Origin: Atherix ibis
Taxonomy: Eukaryota; Arthropoda; Insecta; Diptera; Athericidae
Assembly (NCBI GenBank): GCA_958298945.1
Contig: CATQJD010000003.1
Coordinates: 1 to 64,000, forward strand
DNA length: 64,000 nt
Direction of reading: 5' to 3'
Part shown: positions 39,061-52,331 of the stretch, in pieces
How positions within the stretch are numbered: position 1 is the stretch's first letter
Layout of the letters: the number at the start of each line of letters is the position of its first letter
Translations under genes and position numbers: made by a program
Notes under the pieces: model-generated
Seen by the model: only the letters and a program-made list of their open reading frames with translations
The model's database searches: none
What the model was told of the DNA's origin: nothing

Positions 39061-40250
39061 ATACTACTTCATATTCCTCTTAAACATACTACTTCATATT
39101 CCTCTTAAACATACTGCTTCATATTCCTCTTAAATATACTACTTTATATTCCTTTTAAACATACTGCTTCATATTCCACTTAAACATACTACTTCATATT
39201 CCCTTTAAATATACTACTTCATATTCCTCTTAAACATACTACTTCATATTTCCTTTAAAAATACTACTTCATATTCCTCTTAAACATACTACTTCACATT
39301 CCTCTTATACATACTACTTCATATTCCTCTTAAACATACTACTTCATATTCCTCTTAAATATACTACTTCATATTCATCTTAAACATACTACTTCATATT
39401 CCTCTTAAGCATACTACTTCACATTCCTCTTAAACATACTACTTCATATTCCTCTTAAACATACTACTTCATATTCCTCTTAAATATACTACTTCATATT
39501 CCTCTTAAATATACTACTTCATATTCCTCTTAAACAAACTACTTCATATTCCTCTTAAACAAACTACTTTATATTACTCTTAAACATACTACTTCACATT
39601 CCTCTTAAACATACTACTTTATATTCCCCTTAAACATACTACTTCATATTCCTCTTAAACATACTTCTTCATATTCCTCTTAAACATACTACTTCATATT
39701 CCTCTTAAACATACTGCTTCATATTCCTCTTAAACATACTACTTCATATTCCTCTTAAACATACTACTTCATATTCCTCTTAAACATACTACTTCATATT
39801 CCTCTTAAACAAACTACTTCATATTCCTCTTAAGTATACTACTTCATATTCCTCTTAAATATACTACTTCATATTCCTCTTAAACATACTACTTCATATT
39901 CCTCCTAAACATACTACTTCATATTCCTCTTCAACATACTGCTTCATATTCCTCTTAAACATACTACTTCATATTCCTCTTAAACATACTACTTCATATT
40001 CTTCTTAAACATACTGCTTCATATTCCTCTTAAACATACTACTTCATATTCCTCTTAAACATACTACTTCATATTCCTCTTAAACATACTACTTCATATT
40101 CCACTTAAACAAACTACTTCATATTCCTCTTAAATATACTACTTCATATTCCTCTTAAATATTCTACTTCATATTCCTCTTAAACATACTACTTCACATT
40201 CCTCTTAAACATACTACTTCATATTCCTCTTAAACATACTGCTTCATATT
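39057..40250 (+). repeat. Solitary relative of the 1.6-kb A/B unit
   Basis: Begins with CTTAAAGATAC (39057), then CTGCTT, CCTTTTAAAC with CTGCTT, CCCTTTAAAT and CTTATACATAC, the same order found in each A/B unit at 49.36, 50.94, 52.64 and 54.21 kb. Offset to the first A unit is 10306 bp here and 10356 bp at CTTCAACATACTGC (39931 to 50287), two monomers' difference. It is probably the source lineage of, or a sister to, the four-copy block. Confidence 0.8.
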
Positions 40251-40494
40251 CCTCTTAAACATACTACTTCATATTCCTCTTAAATTTACTTCTTCATATT
40301 CCTCTTAAACATACTACTTCATATTCCCTTTAAATATACTACTTCATATTCCTCTTAAACATACTGCTTCATATTCCTCTTAAACATACTACTTCATATT
40401 CCTCTTAAACATACTGCTTCATATTCCTCTTAAACAAACTAATTCATATTCCTCTTAAATATACTACTTCATATTCCTCTTAAACATACTACTT

Positions 40495-40517
40495 CATATT
40501 CCTAAAACATACAGCTT
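40495..40517 (+). repeat. 23-bp monomer, CCTAAAAC type
   Basis: CCTCTTAAAC is reduced to CCTAAAAC, two bases shorter, and the end reads ACAGCTT. The related copies at 41143, 55351, 58940 and 62399 end in TGCTT, so this one has one further change. It shifts the phase from 20 to 18 (mod 25). Confidence 0.95.
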
Positions 40518-41142
40518 CATATTCCTCTTAAACATACTACTTCATATTCCTCTTAAACATACTACTTCATATTCCTCTTAAACATACTACTTCATATTCC
40601 TCTTAAACATACTACTTCATATTCCTCTTAAACATACTACTTCATATTCCTCTTAAATATACTACTTCATATTCCTCTTAAACATACTACTTCATATTCC
40701 TCTTAAACATACTACTTCATATTTCTCTTAAACATACTACTTCATATTCCTCTTAAACATACTACTTCATATTCTTCTTAAACATACTGCTTCATATTCC
40801 TCTTAAACATACTACTTTATATTCCTCTTAAACATACTACTTCATATTCCTCTTAAACATACTACTTCATATTCCTCTTAAACAAACTACTTCATATTCC
40901 TCTTAAATATACTACTTCATATTCCTCTTAAATATACTACTTCATATTCCTCTTAAACATACTACTTCACATTCCTCTTAAACATACTACTTCATATTCC
41001 TCTTAAACATACTGCTTCATATTCCTCTTAAACATACTACTTCATATTCCTCTTAAATATACTTCTTCATATTCCTCTTAAACATACTACTTCATATTCC
41101 CTTTACAAATACTACTTCATATTCCTCTTAAACATACTACTT

Positions 41143-41165
41143 CATATTCCTAAAACGTACTGCTT
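41143..41165 (+). repeat. 23-bp CCTAAAAC monomer, second copy
   Basis: 648 bp (26 monomers less two bases) after the first. It reads CCTAAAACGTACTGC; the G in CGTAC is private. The monomers to its right match those after 55374 and 58963 closely, including CTTAAAAATAC with CACATT. Confidence 0.95.
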
Positions 41166-41815
41166 CATATTCCTCTTAAACATACTACTTCATATTCCTC
41201 TTAAACATATTACTTCATATTCCTCTTAAACATACTACTTCATATTCCTCTTAAATATACTACTTCATATTCCTCTTAAACATACTACTTCATATTCCTC
41301 TTAAATATACTACTTCATATTCCTCTTAAAAATACTACTTCACATTCCTCTTAAACATACTACTTCATATTCCTCTTAAACATACTACTTCATATTCCTC
41401 TTAAACATACTACTTCATATTCCTCTTAAACATACTGCTTCATATTCCTCTTAAACATACTACTTCATATTCCTCTTAAATATACTACTTCATATTCCCT
41501 TTAAATATACTACTTCATATTCTTCTTAAACAAACTACTTCATATTCCTCTTAAATATACTACTTCATATTCCTCTTAAATATACTTCTTCATATTCCTC
41601 TTAAGCATACTACTTCATATTCCTCTTAAACATACTACTTCATATTTCTCTTAAACATACTACTTCATATTCCTCTTAAACATACTGCTTCATATTCCTC
41701 TTAAACATACTACTTCATGTTCCTTCTAAACATACTACTTCATATTCCTCTTCAACATACTACTTCATATTCCTCTTAAACATACTACTTCATATTCCTC
41801 TTAAACAAACTACTT

Positions 41816-41851
41816 CATATTCCTCTTAAATATACTACAAATATACTACTT
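41816..41851 (+). repeat. 36-bp monomer with an 11-bp internal duplication
   Basis: The monomer runs to AAATATACTAC and then repeats those 11 bases before ending normally. Copies at 56399 and 59988 have the same extra 11 bases, so one slippage event was spread by segment duplication. The phase moves from 16 to 2 (mod 25). It is the largest length change in the window. Confidence 0.96.
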
Positions 41852-42001
41852 CATATTCCTCTTAAACATACTACTTCATATTCCTCTTAAACATACTGCT
41901 TCATATTCCTCGTAAACATACTACTTCATATTCCTCTTAAACATACTACTTCATATTCCTCTTAAACATACTACTTCATATTCCTCTTAAGCAAACTACT
42001 T

Positions 42002-42025
42002 CAATTCCTCTTTAATATACTACTT
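42002..42025 (+). repeat. 24-bp monomer, CAATTCCTC
   Basis: CATATTCCTC has become CAATTCCTC, with a T12-type change giving CTTTAATATAC. No copy was found elsewhere. The corresponding monomers at about 56585 and 60174 have full length, so the deletion came after the segment was copied, or was lost from the others. Confidence 0.93.
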
Positions 42026-42629
42026 CATATTCCTCTTAAATATACTACTTCATATTCCTCTTAAACATATTACTTCACATTCCTCTTAAACATACTAATT
42101 CATATTCCTCTTAAACATACTACTTCATATTCCTCCTAAACATACTACTTCATATTCCTCTTAAATATATTACTTTTTATTCCTCTTAAACATACTACTT
42201 CATATTCCTCTTAAACATACTACTTCATATTCCTCTTAAACATACTACTTCATATTCCTCTTAAACATACTACTTCATATTCCCTTTAAATATACTACTT
42301 CGTATTCCTCTTAAACATACTACTTCATATTCCTCTTAAATAAACTACTTCATATTCCTTTTAAACATACTACTTCACATTCCTCTTAAACATACTACTT
42401 CATATTCCTCTTAAACAAGCTACTTCATATTCCTCTTAAATAAACTACTTCATATTCCTCTTAAATATACTACTTCATATTCATCTTAAACATACTACTT
42501 CATATTCCTCTTAAGCATACTACTTCACATTCCTCTTAAACATACTACTTCATATTCCTCTTAAACATACTACTTCATATTCCTCTTAAATATACTACTT
42601 CATATTCCTCTTAAATATACTACTTCATA

Positions 42630-43600
42630 TTTTTCTTAAACAAACTACTTCATATTCCTCTTAAACAAGCTACTTTATATTACTCTTAAACATACTACTT
42701 CACATTCCTCTTAAACATACTACTTTATATTCCTCTTAAACATACTACTTCATATTCCTCTTAAACATACTACTTCATATTCCTCTTAAACATACTACTT
42801 CATATTCCTCTTAAACATACTGCTTCATATTCCTCTTAAACATACTACTTCATATTCCTCTTAAACATACTACTTCATATTCCTCTTAAACATACTACTT
42901 CATATTCCTCTTAAACAAACTACTTCATATTCCTCTTAAATATACTACTTCATATTCCTCTTAAATATACTACTTCATATTCCTCTTAAACATACTACTT
43001 CATATTCCTCTTAAACATACTACTTCATATTCCTCTTAAAAATACTGCTTCATATTCCCTTTAAATATACAACTTCATATTCCTCTTAAACAAGCTACTT
43101 CATATTCCTCTTAAACAAACTACTTCATATTCCTCTTAAATATACTACTTCATATTCATCTTAAACATACTACTTCATATTCCTCTTAAGCATACTACTT
43201 CACATTCCTCTTAAACATACTACTTCATATTCCTCTTAAACATACTACTTCATATTCCTCTTAAATATACAACTTCATATTCCTCTTTAATATACTACTT
43301 CATATTCCTCTTAAACAAACTACTTCATATTCCTCTTAAACAAGCTACTTTATATTACTCTTAAACATACTACTTCACATTCCTCTTAAACATACTACTT
43401 TATATTCCTCTTAAACATACTACTTCATATTCCTCTTAAACATACTACTTCATATTCCTCTTAAGCATACTACTTCACATTCCTCTTAAACATACTACTT
43501 CATATTCCTCTTAAACATACTACTTCATATTCCTCTTAAATATACTACTTCATATTCCTCTTAAATATACTACTTCATATTTTTCTTAAACAAACTACTT
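42630..43600 (+). repeat. 950-bp duplication, TTTTTCTT marker
   Basis: A TTTTTCTTAAAC monomer followed by ACAAGCTAC, TATATTACTC and CACATT monomers lies at 42630 and again at 43580, 950 bp (38 monomers) apart. The same cassette, with its ACAAGCTAC and ATTACTC monomers, returns near 57.2 and 60.8 kb in the right-hand block. Confidence 0.85.
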
Positions 43601-43829
43601 CATATTCCTCTTAAACAAGCTACTTTATATTACTCTTAAACATACTACTTTACATTCCTCTTAAACATACTACTTTATATTCCTCTTAAACATACTACTT
43701 CATATTCCTCTTAAACATACAACTTCATATTCCTCTTAAACATACTACTTCATATTCCTCTTAAACATACTGCTTCATATTCCTCTTAAACATACTACTT
43801 CATATTCCTCTTAAACATACTACTTCATA

Positions 43830-46800
43830 TTCCTCTTAAATATACTACTTCATATTCCACTTAAATATACTACTTCATATTCCTCTTAAACATACTACCT
43901 CATATTCCTCTTAAACATACTACTTCACATTCCTCTCAAACATACTACTTCATATTCCTCTTAAATATACTACTTCATATTCCCTTTAAATATACTACTT
44001 CATATTCCACTTAAATATACTACTTCGTATTCCTCTTAAATATACTACTTCATATTCCTCTTAAACATACTACTTCACATTCATCTTAAACATACTACTT
44101 CATATTCATCTTAAATATACTACTTTATATTCCTTTTAAATATACTACTTCATATTCCACTTAAATATACTACTTCATATTCATCTTAAACATACTACTT
44201 CATATTCCTCTTAAACATACTACTTCATATTCCTCTTAAACATACTACTTCATATTCCTCTTAAACATACTACTTCATATTCCTCTTAAACATACTACTT
44301 CATATTCCTCTTAAATATACTAATTCATATTCCTCTTAAGCATACTACTTCAAATTCCTCTTAAACATACTACTTCATATTCCTCTTAAATATACTACTT
44401 CATATTCCTCTTAAACATACTACTTCATATTCCTCTTAAATATACTACTTCATATTCCTCTTAAATATACTACTTTATATTCCTCTTAAGCATACTACTT
44501 CATATTCCTCTTAAACAAACTACTTTATATTCCTCTTAAACATACTACTTCATATTCCTCTTAAACATACTACTTCATATTCCTCTTAAACATACTACTT
44601 CATATTCCTCTTAAACATACTACTTCATATTCCTCTTAAACATACTACTTCATATTCCTCTTAAATATACTACTTCATATTCCTCTTAAACATACTACTT
44701 CATATTCCTCTTAAACATACTACTGCATATTCCTCTTAAACATACTACTTCATATTCCTCTTAAATATACTACTTCATATTCCACTTAAATATACTACTT
44801 CATATTCCTCTTAAAAATACTACTTCATATTCCTCTTAAATATACTACTTTATATTCCTCTTAAGCATACTACTTCATATTCCTCTTAAACAAACTACTT
44901 TATATTCCTCTTAAACATACTACTTCATATTCCTCTTAAACATACTACTTCATATTCCTCTTAAACATACTACTTCATATTCCTCTTAAACATACTACTT
45001 CATATTCCTCTTAAACATACTACTTCATATTCCTCTTAAATATACTAATTCATATTCCTCTTAAGCATACTACTTCATATTCCTCTTAAACATACTACTT
45101 CATATTCCTCTTAAATATACTACTTCATATTCCTCTTAAACATACTACTGCATATTCCTCTTAAACATATTACTGCATATTCCTCTTAAACATACTACTT
45201 CATATTCCTCTTAAACATACTACTTCATATTCCTCTTAAATATACTACTTCATATTCCTCTTAAATGTACTACTTCATATTCCTCTTAAGCATACTACTT
45301 TATATTGATCTTAAACAAACTACTTTATATTCCTCTTAAACATACTACTTCATATTCCTCTTAAGCATACTACTTCATATTCCTCTTAAATATACTACTT
45401 CATATTCCTCTTAAATATACTACTTCATATTCCTCTTAAATATACTACTTCATATTCCTCTTAAGCATACTACTTCATATTCCTCTTAAACAAACTACTT
45501 TATATTCTTCTTAAACATACTACTTCATATTCCTCTTAAACATACTACTTCATATTTCTCTTAAACATACTACTTCCTATTCCTCTTAAACATACTACTT
45601 CATATTCCTCTTAAACATACTACTTCATATTCCTCTTAAATATACTTCTTCATATTCCTCCTAAATATAATAGTTCATATTCCTCTTAAGCATACTACTT
45701 CATATTTCTCTTAAACAAACTACTTTATATTCTTCTTAAACATACTACTTCATATTCCTCTTAAACATACTACTTCATATTTCTCTTAAACATACTACTT
45801 CATATTCCTCTTAAATATACTACTTCATATACCTCTTAAGCATACTACTTCATATTCCTCTTAAACAAACTACTTTATATTCTTCTTAAACATACTACTT
45901 CATATTCCTCTTAAACATACTACTTCATATTTCTCTTAAACATACTACTTCATATTCCTCTTAAACATACTACTTCATATTCCTCTTAAACATACTACTT
46001 CATATTCCTCTTAAATATACTTCTTCATATTCCTCCTAAATATAATACTTCATATTCCACTTAAATATACTACTTCGTATTCCTCTTAAACATACTACTG
46101 CAAATTCCTCTTAAACATACTACTGCATATTCCACTTAAACATACTACTTCATATTCCTCTTAAATATACTACTTCATATTCCACTTAAATATACTACTT
46201 CATATTCTTCTTAAATATACTACCTCATATTCCTCTTAAATATACTACTTCATATTCCTCTTAAACAAACTACTTCATATTCCTCTTAAACATACTACTT
46301 TACATTCCTCTTAAACATACTACGTCATATTCCTCTTAAACATACTACTTCATATTCCTCTTAAACATACTACTTCATATTCCTCTTAAACATACTACTT
46401 CATATTCCTCTTAAACATACTACTTTATATTCCTCTTAAATATATTACTTCATATTCCTCTTAAATATAATACTTCATATTCCTCTTAAATATACTACTT
46501 CATATTCCTCTTAAACATACTACTTCATATTCCTCTTAAATATACTACTTCATATTCCTCTTAAATATACTACTTCATATTCCCCTTAAACAAACTACTT
46601 TATATTCCTCTTAAATATACTACTTCATATTCATCTTAAATATAGTACTTCATATTCCCCTTAAATATACTACTTCATATTCCTCTTAAGCATACTACTT
46701 AATATTCCACTTAAATATACTACTTCATATTCCTCTTAAACATACTACTTCATATTCCTCTTAACCATACTACTTCATATTCCTCTTAAATATACTACTT

Positions 46801-47757
46801 CATATTCCTCTTAAATATACTCCTTCATATTCCTCTTAAGCAAACTACTTCATATTCCTCTTAAACATACTACTTCACATTCCTCTTAAACATACTACTT
46901 CATATTCCTCTTAAACATACTACTTCATATTCCTCTTAAACATACTACTTCATATTCCTCCTAAACATACTACTTCATATTCCTCTTAAACATACTACTT
47001 CATATTCCACTTAAACATACTACTTCATATTGCTCTTAAACATACTACTTCATATTCCTCTTAAATATACTACTTCATATTCATCTTAAATATACTACTT
47101 CATATTCCTCTTAAACATACTACTTTATATTCCTCTTAAACATACTACTTCATATTCATCTTAAATATACTACTTCATATTCCTCTTAAACATACTACTT
47201 CATATTCCTCTTAAACATACTACTTCATATTCCTCTTAAATATACTACTTCATATTCCTCTTAAATATACTACTTCATATTCCTCTTAAACATACTACTT
47301 CACATTCCTCTTAAACATACTACTTCATATTCCTCTTAAACATACTACTTCATATTCCTCTTAAATATACTACTTCATATTCCGCTTAAATATACTACTT
47401 CGTATTCCTCTTAAACATACTACCTCATATTCCTCTTAAATATACTACTTCATATTCCCTTTAAATATACTACTTCATATTCCACTTAAATATACTACTT
47501 CGTATTCCTCTTAAATATACTACTTCATATTCCTCTTAAACATACTACTTCACATTCCTCTTAAACATACTACTTCATATTCCTCTTAAACATACTACTT
47601 CATATTCCTCTTAAATATACTACTTCATATTCCGCTTAAATATACTACTTCGTATTCCTCTTAAACATACTACCTCATATTCCTCTTAAATATACTACTT
47701 CATATTCCCTTTAAATATACTACTTCATATTCCACTTAAATATACTACTTCGTATTC
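43830..47757 (+). repeat. 3.9-kb segment, downstream copy
   Basis: Copy of 35.45-39.06 kb. Compared with that copy it lacks three monomers near 44.42 kb (the ACTGC-ATATTACTGC pair and a neighbour). It has gained about 375 bp in 45.66-46.05 kb, where a CTTAAGC, ACAAAC, TTCTTCTT, TTTCTC series is repeated (ACAAAC with TTCTTC at about 45492, 45717 and 45866). TATATTGATC at about 45302 replaces TATATTGCTC. It also carries a 250-bp repeat: the CCGCTT monomer is at both 47382 and 47632. Confidence 0.83.
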
Positions 47758-49432
47758 CTCTTAAACATACTACTGCAAATTCCTCTTAAACATACTACTG
47801 CATATTCCACTTAAACATACTACTTCATATTCCTCTTAAATATACTACTTCATATTCCACTTAAATATACTACTTCATATTCTTCTTAAATATACTACCT
47901 CATATTCCTCTTAAATATACTACTTCATATTCCTCTTAAACAAACTACTTCATATTCCTCTTAAACATACTACTTTACATTCCTCTTAAACATACTACGT
48001 CATATTCCTCTTAAACATACTACTTCATATTCCTCTTAAACATACTACTTCATATTCCTCTTAAACATACTACTTCATATTCCTCTTAAACATACTACTT
48101 TATATTCCTCTTAAATATACTACTTCATATTCCTCTTAAATATAATACTTCATATTCCTCTTAAATATACTACTTCATATTCCTCTTAAACATACTACTT
48201 CATATTCCTCTTAAATATACTACTTCATATTCCTCTTAAATATACTACTTCATATTCCCCTTAAACAAACTACTTTATATTCCTCTTAAATATACTACTT
48301 CATATTCATCTTAAATATAGTACTTCATATTCCTCTTAAATATACTACTTCATATTCCTCTTAAGCATACTACTTAATATTCCACTTAAATATACTACTT
48401 CATATTCCTCTTAAACATACTACTTCATATTCCTCTTAAACATACTACTTCATATTCCTCTTAAATATACTACTTCATATTCCTCTTAAATATACTCCTT
48501 CATATTCCTCTTAAGCAAACTACTATATATTCCTCTTAAACATACTACTTCACATTCCTCTTAAACATACTACTTCATATTCCTCTTAAACATACTACTT
48601 CATATTCCTCTTAAACATACTACTTCATATTCCTCCTAAACATACTACTTCATATTCCTCTTAAACATACTACTTCATATTCCACTTAAACATACTACTT
48701 CATATTGCTCTTAAACATACTACTTCATATTCCTCTTAAATATACTACTTCATATTCATCTTAAATATACAACTTCATATTCCTCTTAAACATACTACTT
48801 TATATTCCTCTTAAACATACTACTTCATATTCATCTTAAATATACTACTTCATATTCCTCTTAAACATACTACTTCATATTCCTCTTAAACATACTACTT
48901 CATATTCCTCTTAAATATACTACTTCATATTCCTCTTAAATATACTACTTCATATTCCTCTTAAACATACTACTTCACATTCCTCTTAAACATACTACTT
49001 CATATTCCTCTTAAACATACTACTTCATATTCCTCTTAAATATACTACTTCATATTCCGCTTAAATATACTACTTCGTATTCCTCTTAAACATACTACCT
49101 CATATTCCTCTTAAATATACTACTTCATATTCCCTTTAAATATACTACTTCATATTCCACTTAAATATACTACTTCGTATTCCTCTTAAATATACTACTT
49201 CATATTCCTCTTAAACATACTACTTCACATTCATCTTAAACATACTACTTCATATTCATCTTAAATATACTACTTTATATTCCTTTTAAATATACTACTT
49301 CATATTCCACTTAAATATACTACTTCATATTCATCTTAAACATACTACTTCATATTCCTCTTAAAGATACTACTTCATATTCCTCTTAAACATACTACTT
49401 CATATTCCTCTTAAACATACTACTTCGTATTC
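46083..49432 (+). repeat. 1675-bp tandem pair with ACTGCAAATTCC
   Basis: ACTGCATATTCCAC 46122 to 47797, ACGTCAT 46322 to 47997, ACTCCTTC 46821 to 48496 (read from TCCTT) and CCGCTT 47382 to 49057 all lie 1675 bp apart (67 monomers). The second unit starts where CGTATTCCTC joins TTAAACATACTACTGC near 47757. The 250-bp repeat at the end of the first unit is not present in the second. This 1675 bp is the same length as the unit at 11.9-14.9 kb, but the monomer orders are unrelated. Confidence 0.88.
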
Positions 49433-50631
49433 CTCTTAAACATACTACTTCATATTCCTCTTAAACATACTGCTTCATATTCCTCTTAAATATACTACTT
49501 TATATTCCTTTTAAACATACTGCTTCATATTCCACTTAAACATACTACTTCATATTCCCTTTAAATATACTACTTCATATTCCTCTTAAACATACTACTT
49601 CATATTCCCTTTAAAAATACTACTTCATATTCCTCTTAAACATACTACTTCACATTCCTCTTATACATACTACTTCATATTCCTCTTAAACATACTACTT
49701 CATATTCCTCTTAAATATACTACTTCATATTCATCTTAAACATACTACTTCATATTCCTCTTAAGCATACTACTTCACATTCCTCTTAAACATACTACTT
49801 CATATTCCTCTTCAACATACTACTTTATATTTCTCTTAAATATACTACTTTATATTCCTCTTAAATATACTACTTCATATTCCTCTTAAACAAACTACTT
49901 CATATTCCTCTTAAACAAACTTCTTTATATTACTCTTAAATATACTACTTCACATTCCTCTTAAACATACTACTTTATATTCCTCTTAAACATACTACTT
50001 CATATTCCTCTTAAACATACTACTTCATACTCCTTTTAAACATACTACTTCATATTCCTCTTAAACATACTGCTTCATATTCCTCTTAAACATACTACTT
50101 CATATTCCTCTTAAACATACTACTTCATATTCCTCTTAAACATACTACTTCATATTCCTCTTAAACAAACTACTTCATATTCCTCTTAAGTATACTACTT
50201 CATATTCCTCTTAAATATACTACTTTATATTCCTCTTAAACATACTACTTCATATTCCTCTTAAACATACTACTTCATATTCCTCTTCAACATACTGCTT
50301 CATATTCCTCTTAAACATACTACTTCATATTCCTCTTAAACATACTACTTCATATTCTTCTTAAACATACTGCTTCATATTTCTCTTAAACATACTACTT
50401 CATATTCCTCTTAAACATACTACTTCATATTCCTCTTAAACATACTACTTCATATTCCACTTAAACAAACTACTTCATATTCCTCTTAAATATACTACTT
50501 CATATTCCTCTTAAATATACTACTTCATATTCCTCTTAAACATACTACTTCACATTCCTCTTAAACATACTACTTCATATTCCTCTTAAACATACTACTT
50601 CATATTCCTCTTAAATATACTACTTCATATT
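49057..50631 (+). repeat. A unit of the A-B-A'-B' block (1575 bp)
   Basis: Sixty-three monomers, starting here at the CCGCTTAAAT landmark. The order is CGTATT, CTACCTC, CCCTTTAAAT, CCACTT, CGTATT, TTCATC, CTTAAAGATAC, CTGCTT, CCTTTTAAAC, CTTATACATAC, CATACTCCTTTT (50026), CTTAAGTATAC, CTTCAACATACTGC. A carries CCGCTTAAA and TTCATCTTAAACATACTAC, whereas B has CCGCTTGAA and TTCATCTTAAACATATTAC. It carries one private CTTCAAC near 49811. Confidence 0.92.
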
Positions 50632-52331
50632 CCGCTTGAATATACTACTTCGTATTCCTCTTAAACATACTACCTCATATTCCTCTTAAATATACTACTT
50701 CATATTCCCTTTAAATATACTACTTCATATTCCACTTAAATATACTACTTCGTATTCCTCTTAAATATACTACTTCATATTCCTCTTAAACATACTACTT
50801 CACATTCATCTTAAACATACTACTTCATATTCATCTTAAATATACTACTTTATATTCCTTTTAAATATACTACTTCATATTCCACTTAAATATACTACTT
50901 CATATTCATCTTAAACATACTACTTCATATTCCTCTTAAAGATACTACTTCATATTCCTCTTAAACATACTACTTCATATTCCTCTTAAACATACTACTT
51001 CGTATTCCTCTTAAACATACTACTTCATATTCCTCTTAAACATACTGCTTCATATTCCTCTTAAATATACTACTTTATATTCCTTTTAAACATACTGCTT
51101 CATATTCCACTTAAACATACTACTTCATATTCCCTTTAAATATACTACTTCATATTCCTCTTAAACATACTACTTCATATTCCCTTTAAAAATACTACTT
51201 CATATTCCTCTTAAACATACTACTTCACATTCCTCTTATACATACTACTGCATATTCCTCTTAAATATACTACTTCATATTCCTCTTAAATATACTACTT
51301 CATATTCATCTTAAACATATTACTTCATATTCCTCTTAAGCATACTACTTCACATTCCTCTTAAACATACTACTTCATATTCCTCTTAAACATACTACTT
51401 TATATTTCTCTTAAATATACTACTTCATATTCCTCTTAAATATACTACTTCATATTCCTCTTAAACAAACTACTTCATATTCCTCTTAAACAAACTTCTT
51501 TATATTACTCTTAAATATACTACTTCACATTCCTCTTAAACATACTACTTTATATTCCTCTTAAACATACTACTTCATATTCCTCTTAAACATACTACTT
51601 CATACTCCTTTTAAACATACTACTTCATATTCCTCTTAAACATACTGCTTCATATTCCTCTTAAACATACTACTTCATATTCCTCTTAAACATACTACTT
51701 CATATTCTTCTTAAACATACTACTTCATATTCCTCTTAAACAAACTACTTCATATTCCTCTTAAGTATACTACTTCATATTCCTCTTAAATATACTACTT
51801 TATATTCCTCTTAAACATACTACTTCATATTCCTCTTAAACATACTACTTCATATTCCTCTTCAACATACTGCTTCATATTCCTCTTAAACATACTACTT
51901 CATATTCCTCTTAAACATACTACTTCATATTCTTCTTAAACATACTGCTTCATATTTCTCTTAAACATACTACTTCATATTCCTCTTAAACATACTACTT
52001 CATATTCCTCTTAAACATACTACTTCATATTCCACTTAAACAAACTACTTCATATTCCTCTTAAATATACTACTTCATATTCCTCTTAAATATACTACTT
52101 CATATTCCTCTTAAACATACTACTTCACATTCCTCTTAAACATACTACTTCATATTCCTCTTAAACATACTGCTTCATATTCCTCTTAAACATACTACTT
52201 TATATTCCTCTTAAACATACTACTTCATATTCATCTTAAATATACTACTTCATATTCCTCTTAAACATACTACCTCATATTCCTCTTAAACATACTACTT
52301 CATATTCCTCTTAAATATACTACTTCATATT
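50632..52331 (+). repeat. B unit of the A-B-A'-B' block (1700 bp)
   Basis: Same order as A but 125 bp longer to the next landmark, because five monomers, including CTGCTT, TTTATATT, TTCATC and CTACCTC types, are present at about 52.15-52.29 kb. B-specific markers shared with the last unit are CCGCTTGAA and the ACTGCATATT-CTTAAATAT pair after CTTATACATAC (51248). The TTCTTC monomer near 51707 is private. Confidence 0.92.

Noticed and set aside
11931..49432. Common origin of the two 1675-bp units at 11.9-14.9 kb and 46.1-49.4 kb
   Set aside because: The lengths match but the marker orders do not: the first is built of TTCATC and CATAGTCC monomers, the second of ACTGC, ACGTCAT and CCGCTT ones. 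Equal length looks like chance.
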